Shown: one piece after another, positions 1 through 8,165 of the stretch
How positions within the stretch are numbered: the stretch's first letter is position 1
Layout: each line of letters starts with the position of its first letter
Assembly (NCBI RefSeq): GCF_043757465.1
Contig: NZ_JAYVPL010000131.1
Location: forward strand, 46,381 to 110,380
Direction of reading: 5' to 3'
Origin: Armatimonas sp043757465
GTDB taxonomy: Bacteria; Armatimonadota; Armatimonadia; Armatimonadales; Armatimonadaceae
Length of the DNA stretch: 64,000 bases
Notes under the pieces: model-generated
Told to the model about the DNA's origin: nothing
Seen by the model: the letters and a program-made list of their open reading frames with translations, nothing else
Database searches by the model: none
Program-made: the position numbers and the translations under genes

Positions 1-1
1 G

Positions 2-448
2 TTTCGCAACGGGGGAATCGAGACGATGCGAAGCTGGGAGCGCGACCCGCCCGCATGCTTCAAGCGCGAGTGCCCCGATGATCTGAGCCGCTACTTCGCC
101 TTGCTAAAAACCTACTGGAAAGCCCCCACCGAGCGTTTCCCCGAGCTGGCACACTGTGTCTGGGTGCACGCCGGGACGGAGCGCGGCAAGCCGGTTGAGG
201 AGACCCACCCGGACACACTGCTCTGGATACGCTGGGAGTTTATCGGCTATGCGGATCGCTCGGGTCGGCTTACCATCCACGGCCATACCCCGACCGCCGA
301 ACCCGAAGCCGACCCGTGGCGCATCGGAATAGACACCGGAGCCTGCCGTAGCGGCCCCCTCACCGCACTACAAATGCCCGAGCGCCATATCTGGCAAGCC
401 CTCCCCGACCAAACCCTCCGCGATTTTCCGCTCCATCATCACGGATGA
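2..448 (+). CDS. PPP-family metallophosphoesterase, C-terminal part (5' end outside window)
   Basis: The reading frame is open to the left edge, so only the last 148 residues are visible. They match the C-terminal half of bacterial calcineurin-like serine/threonine phosphatases. FRNGG at the very start corresponds to the NGG element that precedes the helical cap. A WVHAGT motif near visible residue 55, the LLWIRWEF segment and the metal-binding HGHTP near residue 93 are followed by the RIGIDTGA strand and LTAL. These supply two metal-ligand histidines and the conserved substrate-pocket arginine of the family. The product is a cytoplasmic phosphoesterase, possibly acting on protein or diadenosine polyphosphate substrates; the substrate cannot be told. 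The first ATG at 26 is internal, because homology extends upstream of it. Confidence 0.8.
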   Translation, partial: FRNGGIETMRSWERDPPACFKRECPDDLSRYFALLKTYWKAPTERFPELAHCVWVHAGTERGKPVEETHPDTLLWIRWEFIGYADRSGRLTIHGHTPTAEPEADPWRIGIDTGACRSGPLTALQMPERHIWQALPDQTLRDFPLHHHG

Positions 449-521
449 CTTCCCCCGCCGCTGAGACGACAACCCCTTTGTGCTACCACCCCAAAATGGA
501 TCCAGTGGCTGGGGATAAGGC

Positions 522-1205
522 TCAGGTCACGTTGCAGTACGTACAGCCACTTTCCTGTGCACGCCCCACAGCAAGCACACCTGAGGGCACAAGGGTGACA
601 CCGGGGAGGAGGCCCTTTATCCACTCCTGTAGCGTAGTGTCTTTTGCAGCACCAATCTTTTCCGCCGCGACTTCGGAGAAGTGCATGAGCGCCATGTTGC
701 AGCCACAGAGAATCACCCCACGATTTTTCAAGTTATCCATCGCGGCCTCCGCCATGGGGGGGAGTGCAAAACCCTTGGTCGTCGCGTAGATGTTCCGCTC
801 GGCAGGTTTGTTCGTGACCGGATCGGTGACATTGAAGATCTCGCCGAGCTTGTACTTCGCCCACACTGCATCGCTCATACAGATCGCAATCGCGCTGTGA
901 CGCAAGACAAGAACCGCGCTAAGCTCTTTGGGTGAGAGGTTGTAGGCACTCTTATTGGTCATTAGCCAGATATGCGTCATGACCAAAGGAAAGCCACTAT
1001 TGATCTCCATGGCATCGAAAATCTGGCGATGTTTCCCCTTGATGCGCATGAGCCAGGGCTCGGCCTTTTCGACAGGGGCACTAGCATGCGGAGATAAATT
1101 AGCGTGGGCAGTAGCTTGCCCCCCTGCGACAAAGGCAAGTGATCCCGCCGCAAGGCGGGCAAGAAAACCACGACGAGGCGTGGATTCAGCTTTGAATTCG
1201 TTCAT
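522..1205 (-). CDS. Tat-exported DsrE-like protein
   Basis: A 227-residue protein. The N-terminus carries a twin-arginine-like signal (PRRGFLARLAAG followed by a hydrophobic stretch), so it is probably exported folded. The mature part has the look of a DsrE/DsrF-like sulfur-relay fold: a central helix with RHSAIAICMSDAVW and a late strand plus CGCNMAL motif containing a CxC pair. The last residues hold a further CxxC (CTYC). Cysteine pairs suggest a redox or sulfur-carrier role, but this is inference. Two in-frame ATGs are adjacent (1208 and 1205); AAGGAG at 1213-1218 lies 7 nt from the second, which is therefore chosen. It stands alone, divergent from the MFS gene. Confidence 0.6.
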   Translation of the reverse strand: MNEFKAESTPRRGFLARLAAGSLAFVAGGQATAHANLSPHASAPVEKAEPWLMRIKGKHRQIFDAMEINSGFPLVMTHIWLMTNKSAYNLSPKELSAVLVLRHSAIAICMSDAVWAKYKLGEIFNVTDPVTNKPAERNIYATTKGFALPPMAEAAMDNLKNRGVILCGCNMALMHFSEVAAEKIGAAKDTTLQEWIKGLLPGVTLVPSGVLAVGRAQESGCTYCNVT

Positions 1206-1401
1206 CATCTACTCCTTGGCGCTCCAATTGCGCCCTACCGCCAGGGTGGTATAGGCGACGAGTTATCAGATGTAGCTAGTATTTCGTCGTCTTAAGTGAC
1301 GGATAGCAATAGTATAACTCAAACGGGTTTGCCCAGCACAAGGAATCTGTCGCGAGACCGGCATTGCGCTACCCCCAAAAACTGGACTACGTAACATGAG
1401 C

Positions 1402-1407
1402 TATAAT
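1402..1407 (+). promoter_or_regulatory. -10 box TATAAT of MFS gene, leaderless
   Basis: Perfect TATAAT ending exactly 6 nt before the ATG at 1414, which places the transcription start on the start codon. No Shine-Dalgarno is present and the upstream in-frame ATG at 1396 lies before this box. Confidence 0.6.
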
Positions 1408-1413
1408 GCCCGC

Positions 1414-2745
1414 ATGAACGGACAGCGTCGTTTTCTGGATATGAACGGCTACCAGTGGACCGTGCTCTTTGCAGCGTGGCTCGGGTGGGGCTTTGACGTT
1501 TTCGATGGGCTTCTCTATGCGCTCGTGGCGGATAAAGCGATCCCCGTGCTCTTACACCAGACCATTGGAGGCCCGGAGGCCAAGGCATCGGTGCCGTTCT
1601 GGAATGGGATCATGGGCTCGGTGCTACTGATCTTCTGGGCCATTGGTGGGGTTCTTTTTGGGCGCATCACGGATAAGCTAGGGCGCACTAAGACACTCTT
1701 GCTGACAATGCTGATCTACTCGGTTGGCACGGCGCTGTGCGCACTGGCTCCCAATATCTGGGTGCTACTGCTCTGCCGTGTCTTTGTCGCGTTTGGCATC
1801 GGCGGCGAGTGGGCGGCGGGCGCGGCGATGGTCGCCGAAGTGGTCCCCGAGAAGCGCCGGGTGGAGGCTGGAGCGCTGCTCTACACATCCGCTCCGATAG
1901 GGCTGCTGGCAGCGGACATGATGCGCTACTACATTGTCGGTGGCCTGCTCAAAGATAGCCCCGAGACCTCCTGGCGCTGGGTCTTTGCCTGTGGCCTGCT
2001 GCCCGCGCTCGTGGCATTTCTGATACGCATGTTCATCAAGGAGCCGGAGAAGTGGCAGGCGGCGACCGAGGGGGGCAAGGCCAGCCCGAAGATATCCGAG
2101 CTCTTCACCCCAGCACTGCGGCGTGCCACGCTGGGCGGAATGGCGATGGCTCTGGTGGCGATGATCACCTGGTGGAGCTGCAACACGTTTGCGTCGGTGA
2201 TCGCCTCGCAGATGGCCAACGCCGCCGCTCAGGTGCAGAAACTAGACAAGCCCGCGACGCAGGCTCTGGTCGAGAGCTGGAAGTCTATTGCACTCACCAG
2301 CTTCTGTTTAGGAGGACTGATCGGGACACTTCTGACGGTGCCTATCGCCAAGTTGTTAGGCCGCCGGGCGATGTTTGCGATTTATTTCCTCCTGGGAGCC
2401 GCCAGCATTATCGGCACCTTCGCCTTCCCCTGGCCTGGGGAGATGCGCCTGTACGGCTACTTCCCGATTGGCCTGACGATCTTCGGGGTCTTTGGCAGCT
2501 TCACCTACTACTTGCCCGAGCTCTTCCCGACCCGCCTGCGCGGCACGGGAGCAGGCTTTACCTACAATATCGGGCGCATTATCGCCGCCGCCGGGCCATT
2601 TACGGTGGGGCTGATCGCGCAGCAAGGCATGGAAGCCGCCTTCAAAGCCCTAGTGATCGTCGGCTGCGTCCCCATAGTCGGTTTATGCTTTCTCCCCTTT
2701 ATTGTCGAGACCAAGGGCCGCGCGCTGGAAACGCTGGATGAGTAG
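1414..2745 (+). CDS. MFS transporter, sugar/organic-acid proton symporter type
   Basis: A 443-residue polytopic membrane protein with about twelve hydrophobic segments. It carries the major facilitator signatures: the cytoplasmic loop 2-3 motif GRITDKLGRTK, the RVFVAFGIGGEWAAG segment in helix 4-5 and the PEKRR loop. GGEW with the preceding WGFDVFDGLL resembles the AAHS (aromatic acid) and sialic-acid/metabolite symporter branches. The long periplasmic loop after helix 1 is typical of those. The substrate cannot be inferred because no catabolic gene is adjacent. The start at 1414 (MNGQRRF) is chosen over 1396 because a TATAAT box lies between the two. Confidence 0.85.
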   Translation: MNGQRRFLDMNGYQWTVLFAAWLGWGFDVFDGLLYALVADKAIPVLLHQTIGGPEAKASVPFWNGIMGSVLLIFWAIGGVLFGRITDKLGRTKTLLLTMLIYSVGTALCALAPNIWVLLLCRVFVAFGIGGEWAAGAAMVAEVVPEKRRVEAGALLYTSAPIGLLAADMMRYYIVGGLLKDSPETSWRWVFACGLLPALVAFLIRMFIKEPEKWQAATEGGKASPKISELFTPALRRATLGGMAMALVAMITWWSCNTFASVIASQMANAAAQVQKLDKPATQALVESWKSIALTSFCLGGLIGTLLTVPIAKLLGRRAMFAIYFLLGAASIIGTFAFPWPGEMRLYGYFPIGLTIFGVFGSFTYYLPELFPTRLRGTGAGFTYNIGRIIAAAGPFTVGLIAQQGMEAAFKALVIVGCVPIVGLCFLPFIVETKGRALETLDE

Positions 2746-2777
2746 TCGTACAATTGACAGAAAAGACACTACCGTGC

Positions 2778-2783
2778 TACACT
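2778..2783 (+). promoter_or_regulatory. -10 box TACACT of moxR, leaderless
   Basis: TACACT ends 6 nt before the GTG at 2790. It lies inside the longer frame that would begin with a TTG at 2754, which argues for the GTG as the true start. Confidence 0.55.
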
Positions 2784-2789
2784 GCCGCC

Positions 2790-3740
2790 GTGAGTGATCT
2801 ACAATCGGATGTCGCGGCGGCCATGCAACGCGTTAAAGAGCAGGTGGAAACCGTCATTATTGGTAAGCGTGAGACGGTGGAGATGGCTCTGGTGACACTT
2901 TTGGTAGGGGGGCATCTTCTCATCGAGGACATTCCCGGTGTCGGCAAGACCACACTGGCCAAGACCCTGGCCCAGTCGCTGGGCTGCCTGTTCAAGCGCA
3001 TCCAGTTCACCCCCGATCTGCTCCCCGCCGACATCACCGGCACGTCTATCTACAACCAGAAGACCCAGGAATTTAGCTTCATGCCAGGCCCCGTCTTCGC
3101 CCAGATTGTCTTGGCGGATGAGATCAACCGGGCTACTCCCAAGACACAAGCGGCACTGCTGGAGTGTATGGAGGAGCTACAGGTCTCCGAGGGCGGTGTT
3201 ACCCATAAGCTTCCCCGCCCCTTCTTTGTGATCGCCACCCAGAACAATATCGAGCACGCCGGAACCTACCAGCTTCCGGAGGCGCAGATGGATCGTTTTT
3301 TGATGCGGGTGCGGCTGGGTTACCCCAATACGGATCAGGAGATCGGGATTCTCAACTCACAGGTTCAGAGCCACCCGCTAGTCAATGTGACACCGGTTCT
3401 CGATGCGGATGCCCTCGTGCTGCTCCAGGAGAAGGCGCGCGCCGTGGTGATCGCTCCCGCCCTTCAGCGCTATATTGTGGAGATTGTCGCGGCCACGCGT
3501 CAGAGCGACCAGGTGGAAATCGGTGCCAGCCCACGCGGCTCTCTGGCCTTGATGCACGCCGCACAGGCCCACGCCGCCACCGCAGGCCGCGCCTTCGCCA
3601 CCCCCGATGATGTGAAGCGGCTCGCTCCGTTTGTTCTGGCCCACCGGCTGATTCTCTCCGCCGAGGCGCGGGCGCGTGGCGTAGAGGACACCGCTGTGAT
3701 CCAGAATATCCTCACCCAGATCCCCGTTCCTGCCGTTTAA
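2790..3740 (+). CDS. MoxR-type AAA+ ATPase
   Basis: A 316-residue cytoplasmic AAA+ chaperone-like ATPase of the MoxR/RavA family, which matures or inserts cofactors into partner proteins, usually VWA-domain proteins. Visible motifs are Walker A GVGKTTLAK (about residue 46), the pore and linker segment QFTPDLLPADITG, Walker B LADEINRA, sensor 1 IATQNNIEHAGTYQLPEAQMDRF and the arginine-rich sensor 2 region GASPRGSLAL. The length is typical. The usual DUF58/VWA partner genes are not adjacent in this window, so it is a stand-alone moxR. Start GTG 2790 is preferred because of the -10 box just upstream. Confidence 0.9.
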   Translation: MSDLQSDVAAAMQRVKEQVETVIIGKRETVEMALVTLLVGGHLLIEDIPGVGKTTLAKTLAQSLGCLFKRIQFTPDLLPADITGTSIYNQKTQEFSFMPGPVFAQIVLADEINRATPKTQAALLECMEELQVSEGGVTHKLPRPFFVIATQNNIEHAGTYQLPEAQMDRFLMRVRLGYPNTDQEIGILNSQVQSHPLVNVTPVLDADALVLLQEKARAVVIAPALQRYIVEIVAATRQSDQVEIGASPRGSLALMHAAQAHAATAGRAFATPDDVKRLAPFVLAHRLILSAEARARGVEDTAVIQNILTQIPVPAV

Positions 3741-3741
3741 C

Positions 3742-4779
3742 CTACTTTACGGAATCCGCGATGCGCTTGAGCTGGTCGTCAGGCAAGTTCCCCAGAAGCA
3801 TGTAGTAGCCCTCAGAAAACTTCCAGGCGTAGGCACGCTCCCCGTTGTTAAGCTGCACAAAGCCTGCCTCGTTTCCCGCAAGCATCCGGAGGATCATCGG
3901 AGGCATCGCCCCGTGTACCAGCGCGAGCGAGATCGCCGTGAGGTCGTTGCCCCACTGAACATGGATCGGGGAGTGAGGTCCCTGGCTCGCAGTAATGCGC
4001 CGTAAGCGGAAACCTGCTGGGAGCCAGCCAGGCTGCCTGACAATCACCCCATCTTTTGCCGCTTCCTCAAGAGTCGCATAGCGCTTCAGCGTATCAACCG
4101 TGCGAGGGAACCCCGCAGGAATCGGAGGGGGCGCAAAGTCTTCGTCGCGCAGAACGGGATTTAGTTCCAGAGAAAGGTAGTAGGTATTCGAGAGAATCCG
4201 CCCCTCTTGTGCCCGCTCCTCGGTACGGAGCCGCAGCCCCGTCTCGCGATCCACCCAGAAACGCCGCGACGATCCCGCGCGCCCTATAGCAGGATGCAGC
4301 AAAACCACATCCGCTAGGCGCCCCGCGATACTATCCTGGCCCTGAAATTCGATAATCAGTGCCCCCTCGCCCACTCGCAGTGCCTCCATGTACCGTTTCT
4401 GAAACTCGGCGAGCTGGGATTTCCCCTCCCTGTAGAATTTCTCTTTCTGGTTCACGAGGAACTGTCTCTTCTGGTTGTCTACCAGCAAGATCCCCTCGGG
4501 CTTGATGGACTCGCGGCGAATTCCCCGCTTGGGATCACGCTTCACCCACTGCTCAGTGTTGCGGCCATCCTGCCCGACAGTAACCTCACGCCCCAAAAAA
4601 GAGACCGTAAGCTCCGCCTTAGTCATCCGGCGCAGGATCTGCTTACCCAGGCCCGCATTGAGTCGTACGAACGGCGTTTTCGCGGGCTTTACGGGCTTTG
4701 GCTTTGTCGAAGAAGACTGAGCAAGAGCGAAGCCCGAGAGAAAAAACGAGACGACGAGAACGGAGCAATAATGGCGCAT
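3742..4779 (-). CDS. RseB/MucB-like periplasmic protein, last gene of ECF sigma operon
   Basis: A 345-residue secreted protein. The N-terminal signal peptide (hydrophobic VLVVSFFLSGFALAQ) is followed by a domain with alternating strands resembling the LolA/RseB fold: TVSFLGREVTV, QWVKRDPKRGIRRESIKPEGILLVDNQ and FWVDRETGLRLRTEER. That series is characteristic of MucB/RseB-type regulators and lipoprotein-sorting-like proteins. The C-terminal 110 residues look like the DUF4367 type. It is the third gene of a sigma/anti-sigma operon, 8 nt behind the anti-sigma gene, so it probably senses envelope state and modulates the anti-sigma factor, as RseB does for RseA. The ligand is unknown. Confidence 0.7.
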   Translation of the reverse strand: MRHYCSVLVVSFFLSGFALAQSSSTKPKPVKPAKTPFVRLNAGLGKQILRRMTKAELTVSFLGREVTVGQDGRNTEQWVKRDPKRGIRRESIKPEGILLVDNQKRQFLVNQKEKFYREGKSQLAEFQKRYMEALRVGEGALIIEFQGQDSIAGRLADVVLLHPAIGRAGSSRRFWVDRETGLRLRTEERAQEGRILSNTYYLSLELNPVLRDEDFAPPPIPAGFPRTVDTLKRYATLEEAAKDGVIVRQPGWLPAGFRLRRITASQGPHSPIHVQWGNDLTAISLALVHGAMPPMILRMLAGNEAGFVQLNNGERAYAWKFSEGYYMLLGNLPDDQLKRIADSVK

Positions 4780-4787
4780 GAGTGGGC

Positions 4788-5318
4788 CTACGATCCCGGC
4801 TCTAGCTCGTTACGCGCCGAGGCAAGGAGCAAGCCAGAAGAGTCTCCGAAGGCTTCACTCGTCTTTGCGGTGAGGTGCTCCTGAAGCGCCTGCTCCACTT
4901 CCCTATTCTCCGTAGCGGTTTGCGTGTGCGTGGGCAGCGCAACCGGCGAAGCGGGGCGCACGCGCACAACGACCAGCGGAATCAGTGCCGCCACTGCCAG
5001 AGCAGACGCCACGGCGGGCCGAACACGCGGACGGATCCACCAGGCGGAGAGCTTCTCGCCCAGCGTGATCGGCTTTGGCCTGAGTACCTGCCCCGCCAGC
5101 CGCAGGGTTAGCTTCCTTTCGAAGCTCTCCGAGGGCTCCGGTCGCGGCAGGAACGCCAGTAAGCGGCTGGTCTGAGTCAGCTTCTCGACGATTTCCGTAC
5201 AGACAGCACACGAGCGCAGGTGCGCCCTAGTGACCTTCTCAAGCTCCTCGGGGAGCGCACTATCTATATACTCAGAGAGCCCCGCTTGAATTTTATTACA
5301 ATCTAACATGCTTGCCAT
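4788..5318 (-). CDS. Anti-sigma factor with zinc-finger (zf-HC2) domain
   Basis: A 176-residue protein. The N-terminus has the zf-HC2/ASD layout: an initial Cys (LDCNKIQ), then HLRSCAVCTEIV, giving the H-x3-C-x2-C zinc site that grips sigma regions 2 and 4. A single transmembrane segment (AVASALAVAALIPLVVV) lies around residues 108-124, followed by a proline- and threonine-rich periplasmic tail. It sits 23 nt behind the ECF sigma gene it should control. Two starts are possible, ATG 5318 and ATG 5309; the second begins MLDCNK directly at the zinc-binding domain. Confidence 0.85.
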   Translation of the reverse strand: MASMLDCNKIQAGLSEYIDSALPEELEKVTRAHLRSCAVCTEIVEKLTQTSRLLAFLPRPEPSESFERKLTLRLAGQVLRPKPITLGEKLSAWWIRPRVRPAVASALAVAALIPLVVVRVRPASPVALPTHTQTATENREVEQALQEHLTAKTSEAFGDSSGLLLASARNELEPGS

Positions 5319-5322
5319 TTTA

Positions 5323-5348
5323 TTTACGACTTTTACGACTTTTACGAC
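5323..5348 (-). repeat. 9-bp tandem triplication between sigma and anti-sigma genes
   Basis: Three near-perfect copies of TTTTACGAC (plus strand) cover the sigma stop codon and the space before the anti-sigma start. Because the unit is 9 bp, each copy repeats the TAA stop in the same frame, giving three in-frame stops. Slippage here would change the spacing between the two genes. Confidence 0.7.
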
Positions 5349-5965
5349 TCCAAATAGGGCCGCAGGTGCTCTCGCAAGGCCACACGTGCATTGAAAATAC
5401 GTGATTTGACCGTGCCCAGTGGGATGCTCTCGACTGCCGCAATCTCCTCGTAAGCCAGCCCCTCCACATCGTGCAGAACCACAGCGGAGCGCAGCTTAGG
5501 CGGTAGCTTGGCGAGAGCCGTCTCAATCTGCCCCCCGAGCTCTTTGCGCGAGAACAAAATCTCAGGGGCAGCTTTCAGATCCGGCACATCGCGGGTGGCG
5601 TTGGAGTCTTCGTCGTCGCTAAAGATCGGAGCGTCCAACGACGAGACCACGCCGCGCTCTTTTTTCTTACGACGAAAGGCGTCCACACAGAGGTTCCCCG
5701 CGATCCGAAACAGCCAGGTCGAGAGGCTCGCCTCCGCTCGAAAACTATGGATATGCGAGTACATTCGGACAAACACTTCCTGAGTCAGATCCTCCGCGTC
5801 CTCGGCGTTGCCCGTCATGCGATAGAGATAGTTGTAGATCTTGCCTTTATAGCGTCCGACGATCTCATTGAAGGCGGCGACATCCGCTTTTTGACAGCGT
5901 GCAATAAGAGCCGTGTCGTTGTTCATTGTCGCGATGCCCCGATTCCAGAAAGTTGCCAGTGCCAT
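5342..5965 (-). CDS. ECF RNA polymerase sigma factor (RpoE/SigW-like)
   Basis: A 207-residue sigma-70 family ECF factor. Region 2 covers roughly residues 30-95, with NEIVGRYKGKIYNYLYRMTGNAEDAEDLTQEVF (core binding, region 2.2) and the promoter-recognition helix around LSTWLFRIAGNLCVDAFR. Region 4 (about 145-200) has LPPKLRSAVVLHDVEGLAYEEIA and the HTH IPLGTVKSRIFNAR. It is the first gene of an operon with its anti-sigma factor and an RseB-like protein. The first ATG (5965) has GAAGGG 7 nt upstream; an internal ATG at 5926 (MNNDTALIARC) fits the usual length better but has no ribosome site. Confidence 0.92.
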   Translation of the reverse strand: MALATFWNRGIATMNNDTALIARCQKADVAAFNEIVGRYKGKIYNYLYRMTGNAEDAEDLTQEVFVRMYSHIHSFRAEASLSTWLFRIAGNLCVDAFRRKKKERGVVSSLDAPIFSDDEDSNATRDVPDLKAAPEILFSRKELGGQIETALAKLPPKLRSAVVLHDVEGLAYEEIAAVESIPLGTVKSRIFNARVALREHLRPYLES

Positions 5966-6044
5966 TTGCTGCCCTTCATCCTACAGTGTATTCTCGGACG
6001 AGTGTTCTTAAAAATTGTTCACTGAGCCCTAGTGTGGAAAACGA

Positions 6045-6050
6045 TACAAT
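6045..6050 (+). promoter_or_regulatory. -10 box TACAAT of ABC ATPase gene, leaderless
   Basis: TACAAT ends 6 nt before the GTG at 6057; no Shine-Dalgarno is present in the short gap. Confidence 0.55.
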
Positions 6051-6056
6051 TACCCC

Positions 6057-6674
6057 GTGGAACCTATCCGACTTGAATTAGTAGGAATCGAGAAGCGCTA
6101 CGGGATGCGGCGGGTGCTGCGCGACTTCGCCTTTGTGGCGGAGGGCGGCGAGACGGTCGCGATTACAGGAGCCAATGGCAGCGGCAAGAGTACCGTGGTC
6201 AAGCTGGTGGCGGGGCTCTTGCGGGCAACAAGGGGCCAGATTACGCTCCAGATTGGCTCCACCGACGAGAGCGATCCGGCGCGGCGGCGGCGGCTCTGTG
6301 GCTATGTCTCGCCGGATCTCACACTCTACCCGGAGCTGAGCGCCCACGAGAATTTACAGTTCTTCTGCGACGTGCGCGGTGTCTCGTCGGAGAGTATCGC
6401 CGCCACGCTCACACGCGTCGGGCTCTCGGGGCGCGAGGACGATCCAATAGGGCAGTACTCGTCGGGGTTGCGACAGAGAGTGAAGCTGGCGCTGGCCGTT
6501 CTTTTTGAGCCGCCGGTCTTGCTGCTCGACGAGGCGGGGCTCGCACTCGACGACAAAGGCGTGGCACTGGTGGCCGAATTGGTCGCAGAACAACAAAAAC
6601 GTGGCGGCCTGACGCTGATTGCCACCAATGACAGCCGCGAGGTAGTGCTCGCTCAGCGGGTTATTGCACTGTAA
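6057..6674 (+). CDS. ABC transporter ATP-binding protein (short, CcmA-like)
   Basis: A 205-residue nucleotide-binding subunit with GTG start. It has Walker A GANGSGKST (about residue 40), Q-loop region with CGYVSPDLTLYPELSAHENL, signature YSSGLRQRVKLA and Walker B VLLLDEAG. The D-loop ALDDKG follows, but the usual switch histidine is replaced in LTLIATND, where Asp occupies the position. The length and compactness resemble the haem-exporter ATPase CcmA and the antibiotic/Na+ efflux ATPases. No permease gene is adjacent, so the partner must lie elsewhere or be lost. Confidence 0.85.
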   Translation: MEPIRLELVGIEKRYGMRRVLRDFAFVAEGGETVAITGANGSGKSTVVKLVAGLLRATRGQITLQIGSTDESDPARRRRLCGYVSPDLTLYPELSAHENLQFFCDVRGVSSESIAATLTRVGLSGREDDPIGQYSSGLRQRVKLALAVLFEPPVLLLDEAGLALDDKGVALVAELVAEQQKRGGLTLIATNDSREVVLAQRVIAL

Positions 6675-6734
6675 AAATCATCCCGAACAAAAGCCTCTTT
6701 TTACGACACTCAAGAGCGAAGGACGAAAAAGGCG

Positions 6735-7298
6735 ATGCAAGTTCCCGACCTATGGTGGGTTCAAAAAGCAAAAAATGGGGACAGAGTGGCATTTGAAAAA
6801 CTCTTTGAGCGCCACTCACGCCGGATTTATAATCTGCTCGTTCGGCTCTGTGGCAATGCGGCGCTGGCAGAGGATCTCACACAAGAGACGTTTCTCACTG
6901 CCTACCAGCGGCTCTCGGACTGGCGCGGCGTGGGGGCACTCTCGACATGGCTCTGCGGAATTGCTGTCAAGCATCATCTGGCGGCGCGGCGAAAAACACA
7001 CTTTACCCAGTCACTCGACACGCTTGAGCTCTCGGCAGACCGTACCAGTGATCCGCTGGAGCGCTACACCGAGCGCGAGGCGGTCTTGGCACTCGATAGC
7101 GCTATCGCTGCCCTCCCTGATTCCTGCCGCGAAGTGTTTATCCTGGTTCGTCTGCAAGAAATGCGCTACCGGGAAGTGGCGGATTTATTGGGAATCCCCC
7201 TGGGAACCGTCCAGTCCCGGCTCGCCCGTGCCACGGCACTTCTCCAGAACTCTCTCTCGCCACTTCCGCAGAAAGGAGCTGAGCGCCATGCCCTTTGA
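6735..7298 (+). CDS. ECF RNA polymerase sigma factor
   Basis: A 187-residue ECF sigma factor. Region 2: KNGDRVAFEKLFERHSRRIYNLLVRLCGNAALAEDLTQETF, then LSTWLCGIAVKHHLAARRK. Region 4: IAALPDSCREVFILVRLQEMRYREVADLLGIPLGTVQSRLARA. Its stop overlaps the next gene by 11 bp, so the two are translationally coupled, the usual arrangement of a sigma with its regulator. A 478-codon open frame overlapping both genes in another frame (6664-8100) is only real from 7288 onward. Confidence 0.92.
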   Translation: MQVPDLWWVQKAKNGDRVAFEKLFERHSRRIYNLLVRLCGNAALAEDLTQETFLTAYQRLSDWRGVGALSTWLCGIAVKHHLAARRKTHFTQSLDTLELSADRTSDPLERYTEREAVLALDSAIAALPDSCREVFILVRLQEMRYREVADLLGIPLGTVQSRLARATALLQNSLSPLPQKGAERHAL

Positions 7299-8100
7299 GA
7301 AAAACCTACGCCGTCTCGTCAAGAAACTCCCCGAGCACGATGTCCCTTCCGGGCTACAAGCCCACACGCTCGCACAGCTTACGGAGCCAGATCGGCTCCA
7401 GAAAGTCGTTTTTGATATGAAACTTATACTAATTCCTCTGTTTGCCCTCTCCATGATGACAGCTATCGGTGGCGTCTACTTACTCCGAAGCAACAGCCAG
7501 GCAACGGCCTTCCTACCTTTCCAACAGAAAAACATGGCCCAGACCGGGCCGGTGACGCTGCATTTTGTGGATACCGACGGCAAGCCCGTGGCAAAAGCCA
7601 CGGTCACACTTTCTGGCTACGAGAAACCCGATCCCCGAACCGGCGTTGCGCCGCCCCTGCGTGTGGAGAACATACCGCAGGGAACCACGGACACCGAGGG
7701 AAATTTGACCGTCACCCCCGAGATGCAGGTCACCAACTTTTCCGTATCCGCCGACGGCGACACCCCGCGCTGGGCAGCGGGCGAGATCACAGTCAGTGGG
7801 GGCGTGCAGACCGTCACCGTTTCGGAGCACCCCGAGCACACCCTCACCGGGCAGTTTGTGAACCCGCAAGGCAAGCCCGTGGGTGATGTCAAGCTGGAGC
7901 TTTTTATCGGCGGGCTGTCGCAGAACAAGCTCACGTCCGACGAAAACGGCCACTTTATCGCCTGGGTTGCGCCAGACACCGACTACTATCTTGTCTTCGC
8001 TCGCACGGGGCCTGGCAATCCTATCTATATGAAAAAGGTTCGTGTAGAGAAAGGGCAGTTTCTTGACCTTGGAACCATCACTCTCCGCTCGGCCCAGTAG
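7288..8100 (+). CDS. Membrane protein with carboxypeptidase-regulatory-like domains, probable sigma-factor partner
   Basis: A 270-residue protein read from ATG 7288 with Shine-Dalgarno AAAGGAG at 7272-7278, overlapping the sigma gene. About 45 cytoplasmic residues (FEKNLRRLVKKLPEHDVPSGLQAHTL) look like a short anti-sigma-type region. They are followed by one transmembrane segment (LILIPLFALSMMTAIGGVYLL, about residues 48-70) and an extracytoplasmic part. That part shows two Ig-like CarboxypepD_reg repeats: VTLHFVDTDGKPVAKATVTLSG and LTGQFVNPQGKPVGDVKLELF, each followed by T(D)xxG(N/H)F. I infer that it anchors or controls the preceding sigma factor while sensing an envelope signal. No zinc-finger cysteines are present, so it is not a classical zf-HC2 anti-sigma. 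Confidence 0.65.
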   Translation: MPFEKNLRRLVKKLPEHDVPSGLQAHTLAQLTEPDRLQKVVFDMKLILIPLFALSMMTAIGGVYLLRSNSQATAFLPFQQKNMAQTGPVTLHFVDTDGKPVAKATVTLSGYEKPDPRTGVAPPLRVENIPQGTTDTEGNLTVTPEMQVTNFSVSADGDTPRWAAGEITVSGGVQTVTVSEHPEHTLTGQFVNPQGKPVGDVKLELFIGGLSQNKLTSDENGHFIAWVAPDTDYYLVFARTGPGNPIYMKKVRVEKGQFLDLGTITLRSAQ

Positions 8101-8150
8101 ACACAACCCTCGCAGGAGAGCTCGCGGTAGATAAAACGAGCCACATGTGC

Positions 8151-8156
8151 TATCAT
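8151..8156 (+). promoter_or_regulatory. -10 box TATCAT of cytochrome gene, near-leaderless
   Basis: TATCAT ends 9 nt before the ATG at 8166 and lies after the first in-frame ATG (8145), which is therefore unlikely to be the start. Confidence 0.45.
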
Positions 8157-8165
8157 TTTGCATCT

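Noticed and set aside
6664..7287. A 478-codon open frame running through the second ECF sigma gene
   Set aside because: The part before 7288 is out of frame with a clear sigma factor. Only from ATG 7288, with its own AAAGGAG, is it a gene.
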